Source: Palsa-465 sp963800475
Lineage (GTDB): Bacteria; Actinomycetota; Thermoleophilia; Solirubrobacterales; Solirubrobacteraceae
NCBI GenBank assembly: GCA_963800475.1
Contig: CAWDAZ010000006.1
Coordinates: 62,001-126,000 of the forward strand
Reading direction: 5' to 3'
Length of the DNA: 64,000 nt
Position numbers and translations under genes: made by a program
The notes under the pieces: model-generated
What the model saw: the letters and a program-made list of their open reading frames with translations, nothing else
Told to the model about the DNA's origin: nothing
Database searches by the model: none
In this document: piece after piece, positions 40,247 to 47,558 of the stretch
Position numbering within the stretch: position 1 is the stretch's first letter
Layout: each line of letters starts with the position of its first letter

Positions 40247-40540
40247 ATGCCCGAACACCCAATGACGGGGGACGTGTCCAAGTTGCGCTCGATCAAGGCC
40301 CAGGTGGAGCAGGGGGTGTACAGCGTCGAGCCGGTCGTGGTCGCCGACGCGATGATCCGCTGGTTCTCGACCCCGGCCGAAGGGCGGCGAGATGTGCGCG
40401 GCCCCCACCGGCCGGGCGGCGCTCAGAACGAGTGCTCGAACCCGGACAGCGGCCCGGCGGCTTCGACGAAGGTCACCCCCGCAGGACCCTCTACCACCGA
40501 TCCGATCCAGGTCAGGCCGCTGCTCGGCGGTTCGGCCTGA
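40247..40540 (+). CDS. FlgM-like anti-sigma-28 family protein with an antisense-overlapping tail
   Basis: A 97-codon ORF. Residues 11-40 (SKLRSIKAQVEQGVYSVEPV, then VADAMIRWF) fit the C-terminal sigma-28-binding motif of FlgM. Normal FlgM proteins end soon after this motif, but here the frame runs another 55 residues of Pro/Ser-rich sequence, antisense to the last 118 bases of thiL. It may be a FlgM-like protein that lost its stop codon, or a small regulator with a long tail. No flagellar genes are in the window. It follows the sortase gene by 11 bases. Confidence 0.45.
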   Translation: MPEHPMTGDVSKLRSIKAQVEQGVYSVEPVVVADAMIRWFSTPAEGRRDVRGPHRPGGAQNECSNPDSGPAASTKVTPAGPSTTDPIQVRPLLGGSA

Positions 40541-41394
40541 TCGGTCGGCGAAGCCTCCGGCAGGCACGCGCATAGCTCGAAGTCCTCGCCGGCGGTCGCC
40601 GCGAGTGCGGAGGGATCGACGCCGAGCTGCGAGGCCACCTCGCGCACACCGTCGCTGAGCGGGAGCGAGGCCAACGACAACTCGATCCGCACCCCGCTGC
40701 GCCGGGCGATATGGCCGGCGTCGGTCGCGAGCCCGTCGGAAATGTCAATCATCGCGCTGGCGCCCGCGGCGGCCAGCGCGGCGCCCGCCTCGATCCGTGG
40801 CCGCGGCCTGGCGTAGCGCTCGCGCAGCGCCGCGCGCACTTCCGCTGGGATCCCGTCGCCCGTCGCCCGCTCCTCGATCAGCGCGAGCCCCGCGCCGGCC
40901 GCGCCGAGCGAGCCCGTCAGCGCGACGCGGTCGCCGGGGCGAGCGCCTTCGCGGCCGACCAGCTGACCGGGGTCCTCGGTCCAGCCGACCACCGTGAAGG
41001 TCACGGTCAGCGCCGCCGCCGCGATCACGTCGCCACCGGCGATCGTCACGCCGAGCCCGGCGCCGAGCTCGTTCGCACCGGCCACCAGCGCGAGCGCTTC
41101 GTCCGCGTCGCTGCCCTTCGGCAGTCCGAGCGACAGATACGCCTCGCCGGGGGCTGCGCCCATCGCGGCGAGGTCCGACAGCGCCGCCGCGAGCGCGCGG
41201 TGGCCGATCTCTTCGGGCGACAACTCCCCGGTCCGGAAGTGGACGCCGTCGACGATCGTGTCGATCGAGGTGACCGCGTAGCGGCCGGCTCTGACGACGG
41301 CAGCGTCGTCGCCGAGCCCGCGGATCACCCGCGGCCCCCGAGCCTCGAGGAGCTGCTCGAGCCGCTCGATCAGCTCGCCTTCCCACATCGCCAC
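40423..41394 (-). CDS. thiL: Thiamine-monophosphate kinase
   Basis: A 323-residue kinase of the PurM/ThiL superfamily making thiamine diphosphate from the monophosphate. Key segments are GLGDDAAVV, the metal/ATP-binding TSIDTIVDGVHF, ALAAALSDLAAMGA, VTIAGGDV, ALTGSLGAAGAGL, MIDISDGLATDAGHIA and ATAGEDFELC. The start could be GTG 41394 or ATG 41388. It lies eight bases downstream of infA on the same strand. The 3' end is overlapped by the FlgM-like ORF. Confidence 0.94.
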   Translation of the reverse strand: MAMWEGELIERLEQLLEARGPRVIRGLGDDAAVVRAGRYAVTSIDTIVDGVHFRTGELSPEEIGHRALAAALSDLAAMGAAPGEAYLSLGLPKGSDADEALALVAGANELGAGLGVTIAGGDVIAAAALTVTFTVVGWTEDPGQLVGREGARPGDRVALTGSLGAAGAGLALIEERATGDGIPAEVRAALRERYARPRPRIEAGAALAAAGASAMIDISDGLATDAGHIARRSGVRIELSLASLPLSDGVREVASQLGVDPSALAATAGEDFELCACLPEASPTDQAEPPSSGLTWIGSVVEGPAGVTFVEAAGPLSGFEHSF

Positions 41395-41402
41395 GGACCG
41401 CG

Positions 41403-41624
41403 TCAGCGGTGGCGGTAGACGATCCGCGCCCGGTCCAGGTCGTAGGGCGAGAGCTCGACGCGGACGCGATCTCCGGGGAGGATCCGGATCCGAAAGCGAC
41501 GCATCTTGCCCGCCACGTGCCCGAGCACGGTGCGATCCATGTTGTCGAGCTTGACGCGGAACATCGCGTTCGGGAGGGCTTCGACGACTTCGCCCTCGAG
41601 CTCGACTTTCTCTTCCTTGGCCAT
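41403..41624 (-). CDS. infA: Translation initiation factor IF-1
   Basis: A 73-residue OB-fold protein: EGEVVEALPNAMFRVKLDN, then GKMRRFRIRILPGDRVRVELSPYDL and ending RIVYRHR. It binds the 30S A site during initiation. In many actinobacteria infA lies next to rpmJ-rpsM in the ribosomal protein cluster; here it is alone between a penicillin-binding protein and thiL. It starts 12 bases downstream of the PBP gene in plus-strand terms but precedes it on no transcript, being read first with thiL after it. Confidence 0.95.
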   Translation of the reverse strand: MAKEEKVELEGEVVEALPNAMFRVKLDNMDRTVLGHVAGKMRRFRIRILPGDRVRVELSPYDLDRARIVYRHR

Positions 41625-41636
41625 GTGCCCTTCAGG

Positions 41637-43874
41637 TTAGTGCGTTTTGTTGCCGCTGCCGTTGCCGCGGCCATTGCCGGTGCCGGTGCCGCTCCCCGTG
41701 CCGGTGCCGTTGCCGTTCGCGCCGGCCCCGCCGCCGGGGGGCGCGGGCGCCGGCGTGCCGCCGCCGGTCGGGTGGGCGGGGGTGGCCGGCTGGGGCGGCT
41801 GCGCGTACAGCGTCGGGTTGTTGTACGGGTTTCCAGAGCCCGATCCCGAGCCCTGGCCGCCGCCGCCGCCGGTGGTGCTCGGCGCTCCGGTTGCGGAGTG
41901 CGGCCCGAAGTACGCGGTTCCCTGCCAGTAGGTGGTCGGCTGCGGGAAGTCGCCGCAGAAGCCGTTGCTGGCGGACTGCATGTAGTCGTGCCAGATCGGG
42001 GCCGCCAGCGCCCCGCCGAACCCGTTCGCCATCGCGATGTTCCCCTGCGGATACCCGACCCACACCGCGGTCGAGAGCTGTGGGGTGTAGCCCACGAACC
42101 AGGCGTTGTCCATGTTGTTCGCGGTTCCGGTCTTCCCGGCTGCCGGGCAGCCGTAGTCGGCGGCGGTTCCGGTCCCGCTCTGAATCACGGTCTTGAGCAC
42201 CTTTGTGGCGGCGTACGCCTGGCCGCTCGAGAACACCTGCTTGTGCGGCGGGTCGCCGAAGTTCAGCGCGCTTCCGTCCGGGAACACGACCTTGGCGAGG
42301 ATCGTCGGGGCGACGTGGTACCCGCCGTTGGCGATCGTGCCGTACGCGTCGGCCATCTCGAGGGTCGTGCAGCAGTGCGCGAGTCCCCCGATCACCTCGG
42401 AGGGGTTGCCGCTGAGCGGCGAGGTGATTCCCATCGCGTGCGCCATCGCATCGAGCTTGTCCCAGCCCTCGTCCGCCGCCAGCTGCGCGAACACCGTGTT
42501 GTCGGAGACAGTCGTCGCCTTGGTGATGCTGATCGTCCCCTGATAGGTCTCCTCGGCGGTGTGCACCGACCAGTTGGGGTCGGCCGGCTCCCAGCCCGCC
42601 GGCAGGAACTTCGACGTGTAGTAGGTCTGGTCGGGGTCGCCGTTGTAGTCGTGGATCAGCGTCATCAGCGCGAACGCCTTGAACGCCGATCCGGTCTGGC
42701 GCTGCGACTGGACGGGGTAGAAGTACTTGGTCTGGTCGTAGGTGGCCGACGAGGCCAGCGCCACGATGTGCCCGGTTGTCGGGTCGATCGAAGAAAGCGC
42801 TGCCGCGGGCTGGTCATCGAGCACCGAGCCGCCCTCGTGGCTGTCGATCGCGGCCTGCGCCTGCTCCTCGCGCTGCAGGTCGATCGTCGTATAGATCCTC
42901 AGGCCGCCGTTGCGGACCGCCGGGCAGTTGCCGGGGGTTTGCGGGCACAGCTTCTGATCGACCTGCTGCTCGATGTAGTCGAAGATGTACGGCTGGCGGC
43001 GTACCTCGTAGGCGTGGTCGGTCTGCACGTTCAGCGGCTCGCGCTCGGCGGCTGCCGCCTGCCCGCGGGTGATGAAGTGCGCGCTGGCCATCGCCTGCAG
43101 CACCTGGTTGCGCCGCGCGCGCGCGAGGCTCGGACGCAGGAACGGGTTGTACTGGGAGGGCGACTGGGGGAGCCCGGCGAGCAGCGCCTGCTGAGCGAGG
43201 TCGAGCTGCCAGACGGGCTTGTTGAAGAACATCTGCGAGCCGGCTCCGACCCCGATCGCCGTCTGGCCGCCGACGGTGCCGTACGGCGCCACCTGGAGGT
43301 ACTGGTCGAGGATCCAGTCCTTGCCGGCGCGCCCCGGGTGCTTCTTGACCAGCTGCTCGGCGAGCTTGGCCTGGATGATCTTGTACTTGAGGTCGTGGTT
43401 GCGCGCGTACTTGGTGCCGTCCAGGTAGCGGTTGTCGACCAGCTGCATGGTCAGCGTCGAGGCGCCCTGCAGCGAGCCGCCGTTCCCGAAGATGTCCCTG
43501 ATCCCGGCGCGGAGGATCCCCTGGTAGTCGAGCGCTCCGTGTTGATAGAAGCGGCGGTCCTCGATCGCGACGGTCGCCTGCTTCATGCTGGCGGGGATCT
43601 GATTGGCGCCGACTGGCGTGTAGATCGTGTCCGCGTGGATGTAGCCGAGCAGCGAGCCGTCGGCTGCGTACACCACCGATGGTGGGTTCGCCGACCGCGG
43701 CTTGAGCTGGGTCAGGTTCGGGGCCGAGTCGGCGACCTGGACCACCCACCCGACCGCCAGCAGCCCGCCGACCAGCAGCGAGCACACCGCGACCAGCGCG
43801 GTCATCATCACGACCCGCCGGACCGGGTGTCCATGGTGGGCCTTCCGTTGCCGCTGGCGCTCGCGTCTGCTCAT
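41637..43874 (-). CDS. Class A penicillin-binding protein (GT51 plus transpeptidase)
   Basis: A 745-residue bifunctional peptidoglycan synthase. One membrane helix spans about residues 20-45. The glycosyltransferase domain has catalytic Glu in AIEDRRFYQHGALD, GGSLQGASTLTMQL, and YLQVAPYGTVGGQTAIG. The transpeptidase has SxxK in TGSAFKAF, SxN in VSDNTVFA and KTG in AGKTGTANNMDNAWFVGYTP. The last 90 residues are a Pro, Gly, Asn, Thr low-complexity extracellular tail. It lies upstream of infA-thiL in coordinate order but is transcribed after infA's position, with 12 bases between its stop and the infA start codon side. Confidence 0.95.
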   Translation of the reverse strand: MSRRERQRQRKAHHGHPVRRVVMMTALVAVCSLLVGGLLAVGWVVQVADSAPNLTQLKPRSANPPSVVYAADGSLLGYIHADTIYTPVGANQIPASMKQATVAIEDRRFYQHGALDYQGILRAGIRDIFGNGGSLQGASTLTMQLVDNRYLDGTKYARNHDLKYKIIQAKLAEQLVKKHPGRAGKDWILDQYLQVAPYGTVGGQTAIGVGAGSQMFFNKPVWQLDLAQQALLAGLPQSPSQYNPFLRPSLARARRNQVLQAMASAHFITRGQAAAAEREPLNVQTDHAYEVRRQPYIFDYIEQQVDQKLCPQTPGNCPAVRNGGLRIYTTIDLQREEQAQAAIDSHEGGSVLDDQPAAALSSIDPTTGHIVALASSATYDQTKYFYPVQSQRQTGSAFKAFALMTLIHDYNGDPDQTYYTSKFLPAGWEPADPNWSVHTAEETYQGTISITKATTVSDNTVFAQLAADEGWDKLDAMAHAMGITSPLSGNPSEVIGGLAHCCTTLEMADAYGTIANGGYHVAPTILAKVVFPDGSALNFGDPPHKQVFSSGQAYAATKVLKTVIQSGTGTAADYGCPAAGKTGTANNMDNAWFVGYTPQLSTAVWVGYPQGNIAMANGFGGALAAPIWHDYMQSASNGFCGDFPQPTTYWQGTAYFGPHSATGAPSTTGGGGGQGSGSGSGNPYNNPTLYAQPPQPATPAHPTGGGTPAPAPPGGGAGANGNGTGTGSGTGTGNGRGNGSGNKTH

Positions 43875-44010
43875 CGAGGATCTCGGGGGTGAGGACGCCG
43901 CTGCGTGGAAGCCGGGAACGGCGCCGTCCTGGCGTTCGAGTGTACCTGGAGGCGTGTTTCTGGCCGGCGGCTTGGGGTCCTGCCGCCGGGCGCTGTCAGA
44001 CTCGCCGGCG

Positions 44011-44724
44011 ATGAGCTCTGGGAGCCGACGCGCGGTGCTGCTCGACGCGCTCGGGACGCTGCTCGCGCTCGAGCCGCCGGCACCGCGGCTGCGGGCGCAG
44101 CTGGCGGACCGGTTCGGGGTCGAGCTGTCACTCGAGGCCGCCCAGGCGGCGATCGCCGCCGAGATCGGCTACTACCGTGCCCACCTCCAGGACGGCCGCG
44201 ACGGGGCCTCGCTCGCCGCGTTGCGGCTGAGGTGCGCGCAGGTCCTCCGGGAGGCGCTGCCGGGGGACGCGCGGGCGCGCCTGCCGGACCGTGAGCCGCT
44301 CGTCGAGGCGCTGCTCGCCTCGCTGCAGTTCGACCCGTTCCCAGACGCGTGCAGCGCCCTGCCGCGCCTCCGCGACGGCGGCGCGCGGCTGGTCGTCGTC
44401 AGCAACTGGGACGTGTCGCTCCACGAGGTGCTCGAGCGGGTCGGGATCGCCGCCTCGGTGGACGCGATCGTGACCTCGGCCGAGGCCGGAGCCCGCAAGC
44501 CGGATCCGGCGATCTTCACGCGCGCGCTCGAATTGGCGGGCGCCGCTGCGGGCGAGGCGATCCACGTCGGGGACAGCCCCGGCGAGGATGTGGCGGGGGC
44601 GCGCGCCGCCGGGATCGAGCCGGTGCTGATCCGCCGAGCAGGCGGGACGTCGACGACGGGCGCGCCGCCGGCCGGGGTGCGCACGATCGCGAGCCTCGAC
44701 GAGCTGGTCCCCGGCCGCGGGTAG
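44011..44724 (+). CDS. HAD-superfamily hydrolase with variant motif I
   Basis: A 237-residue HAD protein. Motif I is LLDALGTLL, in which the second Asp of DxD is replaced by Leu. This is similar to dehalogenase-like (DAYGT) and HDHD3-type members rather than standard phosphatases. Motif II is VVVSNWD, motif III the Lys in GARKPDPAIF and motif IV HVGDSPGEDVAGA. The cap (about residues 18-100) is helical. Activity uncertain. The stop codon lies inside the first unit of a 21-bp tandem repeat. ATG 44011 is preferred; the frame extends upstream into the PBP 5' region. Confidence 0.82.
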   Translation: MSSGSRRAVLLDALGTLLALEPPAPRLRAQLADRFGVELSLEAAQAAIAAEIGYYRAHLQDGRDGASLAALRLRCAQVLREALPGDARARLPDREPLVEALLASLQFDPFPDACSALPRLRDGGARLVVVSNWDVSLHEVLERVGIAASVDAIVTSAEAGARKPDPAIFTRALELAGAAAGEAIHVGDSPGEDVAGARAAGIEPVLIRRAGGTSTTGAPPAGVRTIASLDELVPGRG

Positions 44725-44781
44725 CGCTCGTCCGGCGGCGGGTAGCGTTCGTCCGGGCGCGGGTAGCGCTCGTCCGGGCGG
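44719..44781 (+). repeat. 21-bp tandem repeat, three units, containing the HAD stop codon
   Basis: Units start at 44719, 44740 and 44761, each beginning GGGTAGCG and reading CGTCCGG in the middle. Units differ at only one to three positions. The TAG of the HAD gene is in unit 1 and recurs in frame in units 2 and 3. Confidence 0.85.
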
Positions 44782-44792
44782 GCGCCAGCGTC

Positions 44793-44798
44793 TATCGT
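44793..44798 (+). promoter_or_regulatory. Candidate -10 box of the PRC-barrel-like gene
   Basis: TATCGT seven bases before ATG 44806. Confidence 0.35.
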
Positions 44799-44805
44799 TC
44801 GCGCA

Positions 44806-45180
44806 ATGGACGAGGGGCTCCCGATTGCCTACCAGGTGCTCGAGGAGGGCGTGCCCGTGTATTCGTCGGACGGGCAGCAGCTCGGGACCGTCGACCACGT
44901 GGTCGCGGCGCCCGACGAGGACATCTTCCACGGGATCGTGATGCGCTCCGGCCAAGATCGCCGGTTCGTCGCCGCCGAGCAGATCGGCGCGCTCCACGAG
45001 CACGGGGTGGATCTCCGCATTGACGCCGCCGAGGGCGCCGCGCTACCGGCGCCGGAGAGCGGCGCCGCCCCCGCGTGGCGCGTGCACGAGCCGGGCGTCA
45101 AGCCGAGCCGCTGGAAGAGCCTGGTCGACATGGTGAGCGGCGCCGGCTCCCACCACAGGGAGTGGGACAAGGAGGATTAG
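44806..45180 (+). CDS. PRC-barrel-like small protein
   Basis: A 124-residue soluble protein. The first 75 residues look like a PRC-barrel: GVPVYSSDGQQLGTVDHVVAAPDEDIFHGIVMRSG, then RFVAAEQIGALHEHGVDLRI. The remainder is Ala/Pro-rich with a short basic end. PRC-barrel proteins of this size are common in actinobacteria and may bind RNA or other proteins. A GC-rich terminator hairpin follows at 45188-45208. Confidence 0.65.
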   Translation: MDEGLPIAYQVLEEGVPVYSSDGQQLGTVDHVVAAPDEDIFHGIVMRSGQDRRFVAAEQIGALHEHGVDLRIDAAEGAALPAPESGAAPAWRVHEPGVKPSRWKSLVDMVSGAGSHHREWDKED

Positions 45181-45187
45181 GGCCAAT

Positions 45188-45208
45188 CGCCGGCCTGCGC
45201 GGCCGGCG
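45188..45208 (+). terminator. Hairpin terminator after the PRC-like gene
   Basis: CGCCGGCC and GGCCGGCG form a perfect 8-bp stem with a 5-base loop, eight bases after the stop codon. No U-run follows, as is usual in GC-rich actinobacteria. Confidence 0.6.
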
Positions 45209-45272
45209 CTTCCGCGGCTCGATCACCTCCCCGGAGACCCCGGCCCGATCGACCGCACGGCAGCCGGACATC

Positions 45273-45288
45273 TGTGACTTTCGTCACA
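45273..45288. promoter_or_regulatory. Perfect CRP-type binding site
   Basis: TGTGACTTTCGTCACA is an exact match to TGTGA-N6-TCACA, the cAMP receptor protein consensus shared by E. coli CRP and actinobacterial CRP/GlxR. It lies in a 292-base noncoding gap. The first structured element downstream on the plus strand is the hairpin pair at 45350-45420, so the site is placed to activate a promoter for that RNA. Two class III cyclases are encoded in the same window. Confidence 0.65.
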
Positions 45289-45329
45289 CATGCCAGTTTT
45301 GGGCACCGGTTTACGTTGTTGTAGAGACG

Positions 45330-45422
45330 GGAATAAACACCGTCGAATCGGTCAGGGAACTGCGCCCCCACTTCCTTGACCCCTCCGGGAGGGCCCAGAT
45401 GGATCTAGGCCCTCCCGGAGAC
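45330..45422 (+). ncRNA. Candidate small RNA with C-rich loop, two hairpins
   Basis: Hairpin 1: GGTCAGGGAA (45350-45359) pairs with TTCCTTGACC (45372-45381), ten pairs including one G-U, around a 12-base loop carrying five consecutive C. Hairpin 2: a perfect 13-bp stem (45383-45395 with 45408-45420) around a 12-base loop, probably the terminator, followed by CTTTAA. Upstream, an AT-richer stretch with TTTACG (45310) and AATAAA (45332) could be a promoter, although TTGGGC (45299) with TAGAGA (45322) is an alternative. No ORF covers it. C-rich loops before a terminator recall actinobacterial 6C-type sRNAs that bind G-rich ribosome sites; identity with that family is not shown. Confidence 0.5.
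45383..45420. terminator. Strong bidirectional hairpin
   Basis: CTCCGGGAGGGCC and its exact complement flank a 12-base loop. It lies between the candidate sRNA and the end of the convergent esterase gene and could end transcription from either side. Confidence 0.75.
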
Positions 45423-45472
45423 CTTTAACGGGACGATTCCGAGCGCGGCCCGTCGGACCCCGTCGCCGCACC

Positions 45473-46540
45473 TCAGGCCGCGAGCGCCAGTCGCAGCGCT
45501 CCGGTCGCCTCGAGCACCGCCTCGCGGGCGGCGTGGCCGATCGCGACGGTGTTGGCGAAGCCGTGGATCAGCCCGGAATGGCGCCTGAGCGCGACGCGGA
45601 CTCCGGCCTCGCGCAGCCGCTGCGCGTACGCCTCGCCTTCGTCGCGGAGCGGATCGAAGCCGGCCGTCGCCACGTACGCGGCCGGCGCGTCGCGGAGCTC
45701 GCCCGCCGCGATCGGCGAGCAACGCGGATCCGCTGCCTGGGCCGGGTCGGTCACGTAGTGATTTCGGTACCAGCGCAGATCCGAGCGCGTCAGGTAGAAG
45801 CCCTCTCCGAACAGGTCGTATGAGCGGCGCTCGGAGGCGAGGTCGAGCCACGGATAGAAGAGCAGCTGGAACGCGGGACGCGGCCCGCCGGCGCTCGAGG
45901 CGATCGCAGCCACGCCCGCCGCGAGGTTCCCGCCGGCGCTGTCGCCGCCGACGGCGATCCGGGTCGGGTCGGCGCCGAGCTCACCGGCGTGCTCGACGGC
46001 GAACGCGAACGCGGCGAGCGCGTCGTCGATCGGGGCCGGAAACGGATGCTCGGGCGCCAGCCGGTAGTCGACGGCGAGCACCCGGGCGCCGGATTGCCGC
46101 GCCAGGAACCGGCACACGTTGTCGTGCGTCTCGAGATCCCCGACCACGAACCCGCCGCCGTGGAAATAGACGAGCAGCGGCCCGGGGGCGACCGGGCCCG
46201 CACCGGGGCCCTCGTCGAGCGGGACGTACAGCCGCGCGCGAAGCTCGCCGGATCCGCCCGCCACCGACAGATCCGAGGCGCTCGCGACCGGAACCTTCGG
46301 ACCCTCGAAGGTCGCCGCGTCGCCGGCCACTCGCGCGCGGGCCTCTCCGACGGTCGAGTTAACCAGTTCCTTCTCGCCGGCCAGCGCCAGCAGCCGCAGC
46401 CCGAGCTGGGACTCGACGTGGAGCTGCTGCCCGTCTCGAACGACCGGCCGGCCGGCCAGTGGGCGCAGCGCACGGTCGGGCAGCGCTGCCAGGCCCCGCA
46501 CGAAGCCCGATTGAGCACGTGCGGTGCGGGTCGACGGCAT
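45473..46540 (-). CDS. Alpha/beta hydrolase, hormone-sensitive lipase family
   Basis: A 355-residue cytosolic esterase. The HSL oxyanion motif is VYFHGGGFVVGD and the nucleophile Ser is in GGDSAGGNLA. The acid is Asp in ATAGFDPLRDEG and the His is in SGLIHGFANT. YRLAPEHPFPAPIDDA is also diagnostic. Substrates are short acyl esters; the natural one is unknown. Starts with ATG. Upstream, 46555-46596 has two imperfect 21-bp direct copies beginning GCGGAT, in the divergent gap with the CPBP gene. Confidence 0.9.
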   Translation of the reverse strand: MPSTRTARAQSGFVRGLAALPDRALRPLAGRPVVRDGQQLHVESQLGLRLLALAGEKELVNSTVGEARARVAGDAATFEGPKVPVASASDLSVAGGSGELRARLYVPLDEGPGAGPVAPGPLLVYFHGGGFVVGDLETHDNVCRFLARQSGARVLAVDYRLAPEHPFPAPIDDALAAFAFAVEHAGELGADPTRIAVGGDSAGGNLAAGVAAIASSAGGPRPAFQLLFYPWLDLASERRSYDLFGEGFYLTRSDLRWYRNHYVTDPAQAADPRCSPIAAGELRDAPAAYVATAGFDPLRDEGEAYAQRLREAGVRVALRRHSGLIHGFANTVAIGHAAREAVLEATGALRLALAA

Positions 46541-46615
46541 CGCGCGATTCTATGGCGGATGCGCAGATTCCTATCGCGGATCCGCAAATTCCCATGCGCA
46601 GTCACCGGGCTCGCC

Positions 46616-46621
46616 TAACCT
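46616..46621 (+). promoter_or_regulatory. Candidate -10 box of the CPBP protease gene
   Basis: TAACCT 11 bases before ATG 46633. Confidence 0.35.
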
Positions 46622-46632
46622 CCTTGCCCGAA

Positions 46633-47544
46633 ATGGTCTCGACCCCGCCGCCCTCGCCCCCAACTCACCTGCCCGCGCCGTCCGGCGGCGCCGAGACCCC
46701 GCGGCGCGCGACCGATGCGGACACGCCCAGCTGGCCGATCTGGACGGCCCCGGCGGCGATCCTGCTCGGGTTCGGGGTCGGGATCGTCGCCGGCCTCGTG
46801 GTCGCCGGGATCGGCGCAGCCGGCGGATCGAGTCTCGCCCATCCGACCCCGGCGGTTGCGTTGATCAGCTCCGTCGTGTTCGACCTGGGGTTCGTCGGCG
46901 CGGCGATCTTCTTCTCGGGCATCCGCGGCCGTCCGCGGCCCGCCGAATTCGGCTTCCGCAGGGTCAGCATCGGCAAGTCGATCGTCGCCCTGATCGTCAC
47001 GGCGATCACCTACTACGTGCTGACAGCGGCGTACGCGGCGCTGCTCAACCTGCACGGCAACGACAAGCTCCCCAAGGAGCTCGGGCTCGGTAAGAGCACC
47101 GCCGCGCTGGTCGGCGCGACCGTGTTCGTGTGCGTGATCGCGCCGATCCTCGAGGAGTTCTTCTTCCGCGGGTTCATCTTCGGCGCGTTGCGTCAGATGC
47201 GGATCAAGATCGCCGGCCGCGACATCGGGGTGTGGGTGGCGGCGGTGATCACCGGGATCCTGTTCGGGCTTGCGCACACCGGCTCGGCGTCCGCCCAGTA
47301 CCTGATTCCGCTCGGATTCCTGGGATTCATGCTGTGTCTGCTGCGGTGGCGGACGGGGTCGCTGTACCCGTGCATGGCGCTCCACTCGATCAACAACTCG
47401 CTGGCGCTGGGGATCGCGGAGCTGCATTGGAACTCGGCGCAGATCGTCGGGCTGATGCTCGGCTCGCTGCTCGTGATCGGCTCGCTGACGCTTCCGATCG
47501 GAGACGGCCGCGTAGCGATCCCCGGGTTCGCGCGGCAGCGATGA
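46633..47544 (+). CDS. CPBP-family intramembrane metalloprotease
   Basis: A 303-residue polytopic membrane protein with about eight helices after a Pro-rich cytosolic N-terminus. The CAAX protease and bacteriocin-processing (ABI/Rce1) motifs are intact: EEFFFRGFIFGAL (Glu-Glu and Arg), FGLAHTGSASA (His) and CMALHSINNSLAL (His, Asn). Bacterial members process or protect against peptides and can act in signalling; the substrate is unknown here. The L,D-transpeptidase gene starts 15 bases after its stop. Confidence 0.88.
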   Translation: MVSTPPPSPPTHLPAPSGGAETPRRATDADTPSWPIWTAPAAILLGFGVGIVAGLVVAGIGAAGGSSLAHPTPAVALISSVVFDLGFVGAAIFFSGIRGRPRPAEFGFRRVSIGKSIVALIVTAITYYVLTAAYAALLNLHGNDKLPKELGLGKSTAALVGATVFVCVIAPILEEFFFRGFIFGALRQMRIKIAGRDIGVWVAAVITGILFGLAHTGSASAQYLIPLGFLGFMLCLLRWRTGSLYPCMALHSINNSLALGIAELHWNSAQIVGLMLGSLLVIGSLTLPIGDGRVAIPGFARQR

Positions 47545-47550
47545 TTTAAT
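47545..47550 (+). promoter_or_regulatory. Candidate -10 box of the L,D-transpeptidase gene
   Basis: TTTAAT overlaps the CPBP stop region and lies eight bases before ATG 47559. Confidence 0.4.
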
Positions 47551-47558
47551 TTCCGTTG

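Noticed and set aside
41409..43892. 827-codon plus-strand ORF
   Set aside because: Antisense to infA and the penicillin-binding protein, both with complete family motifs.
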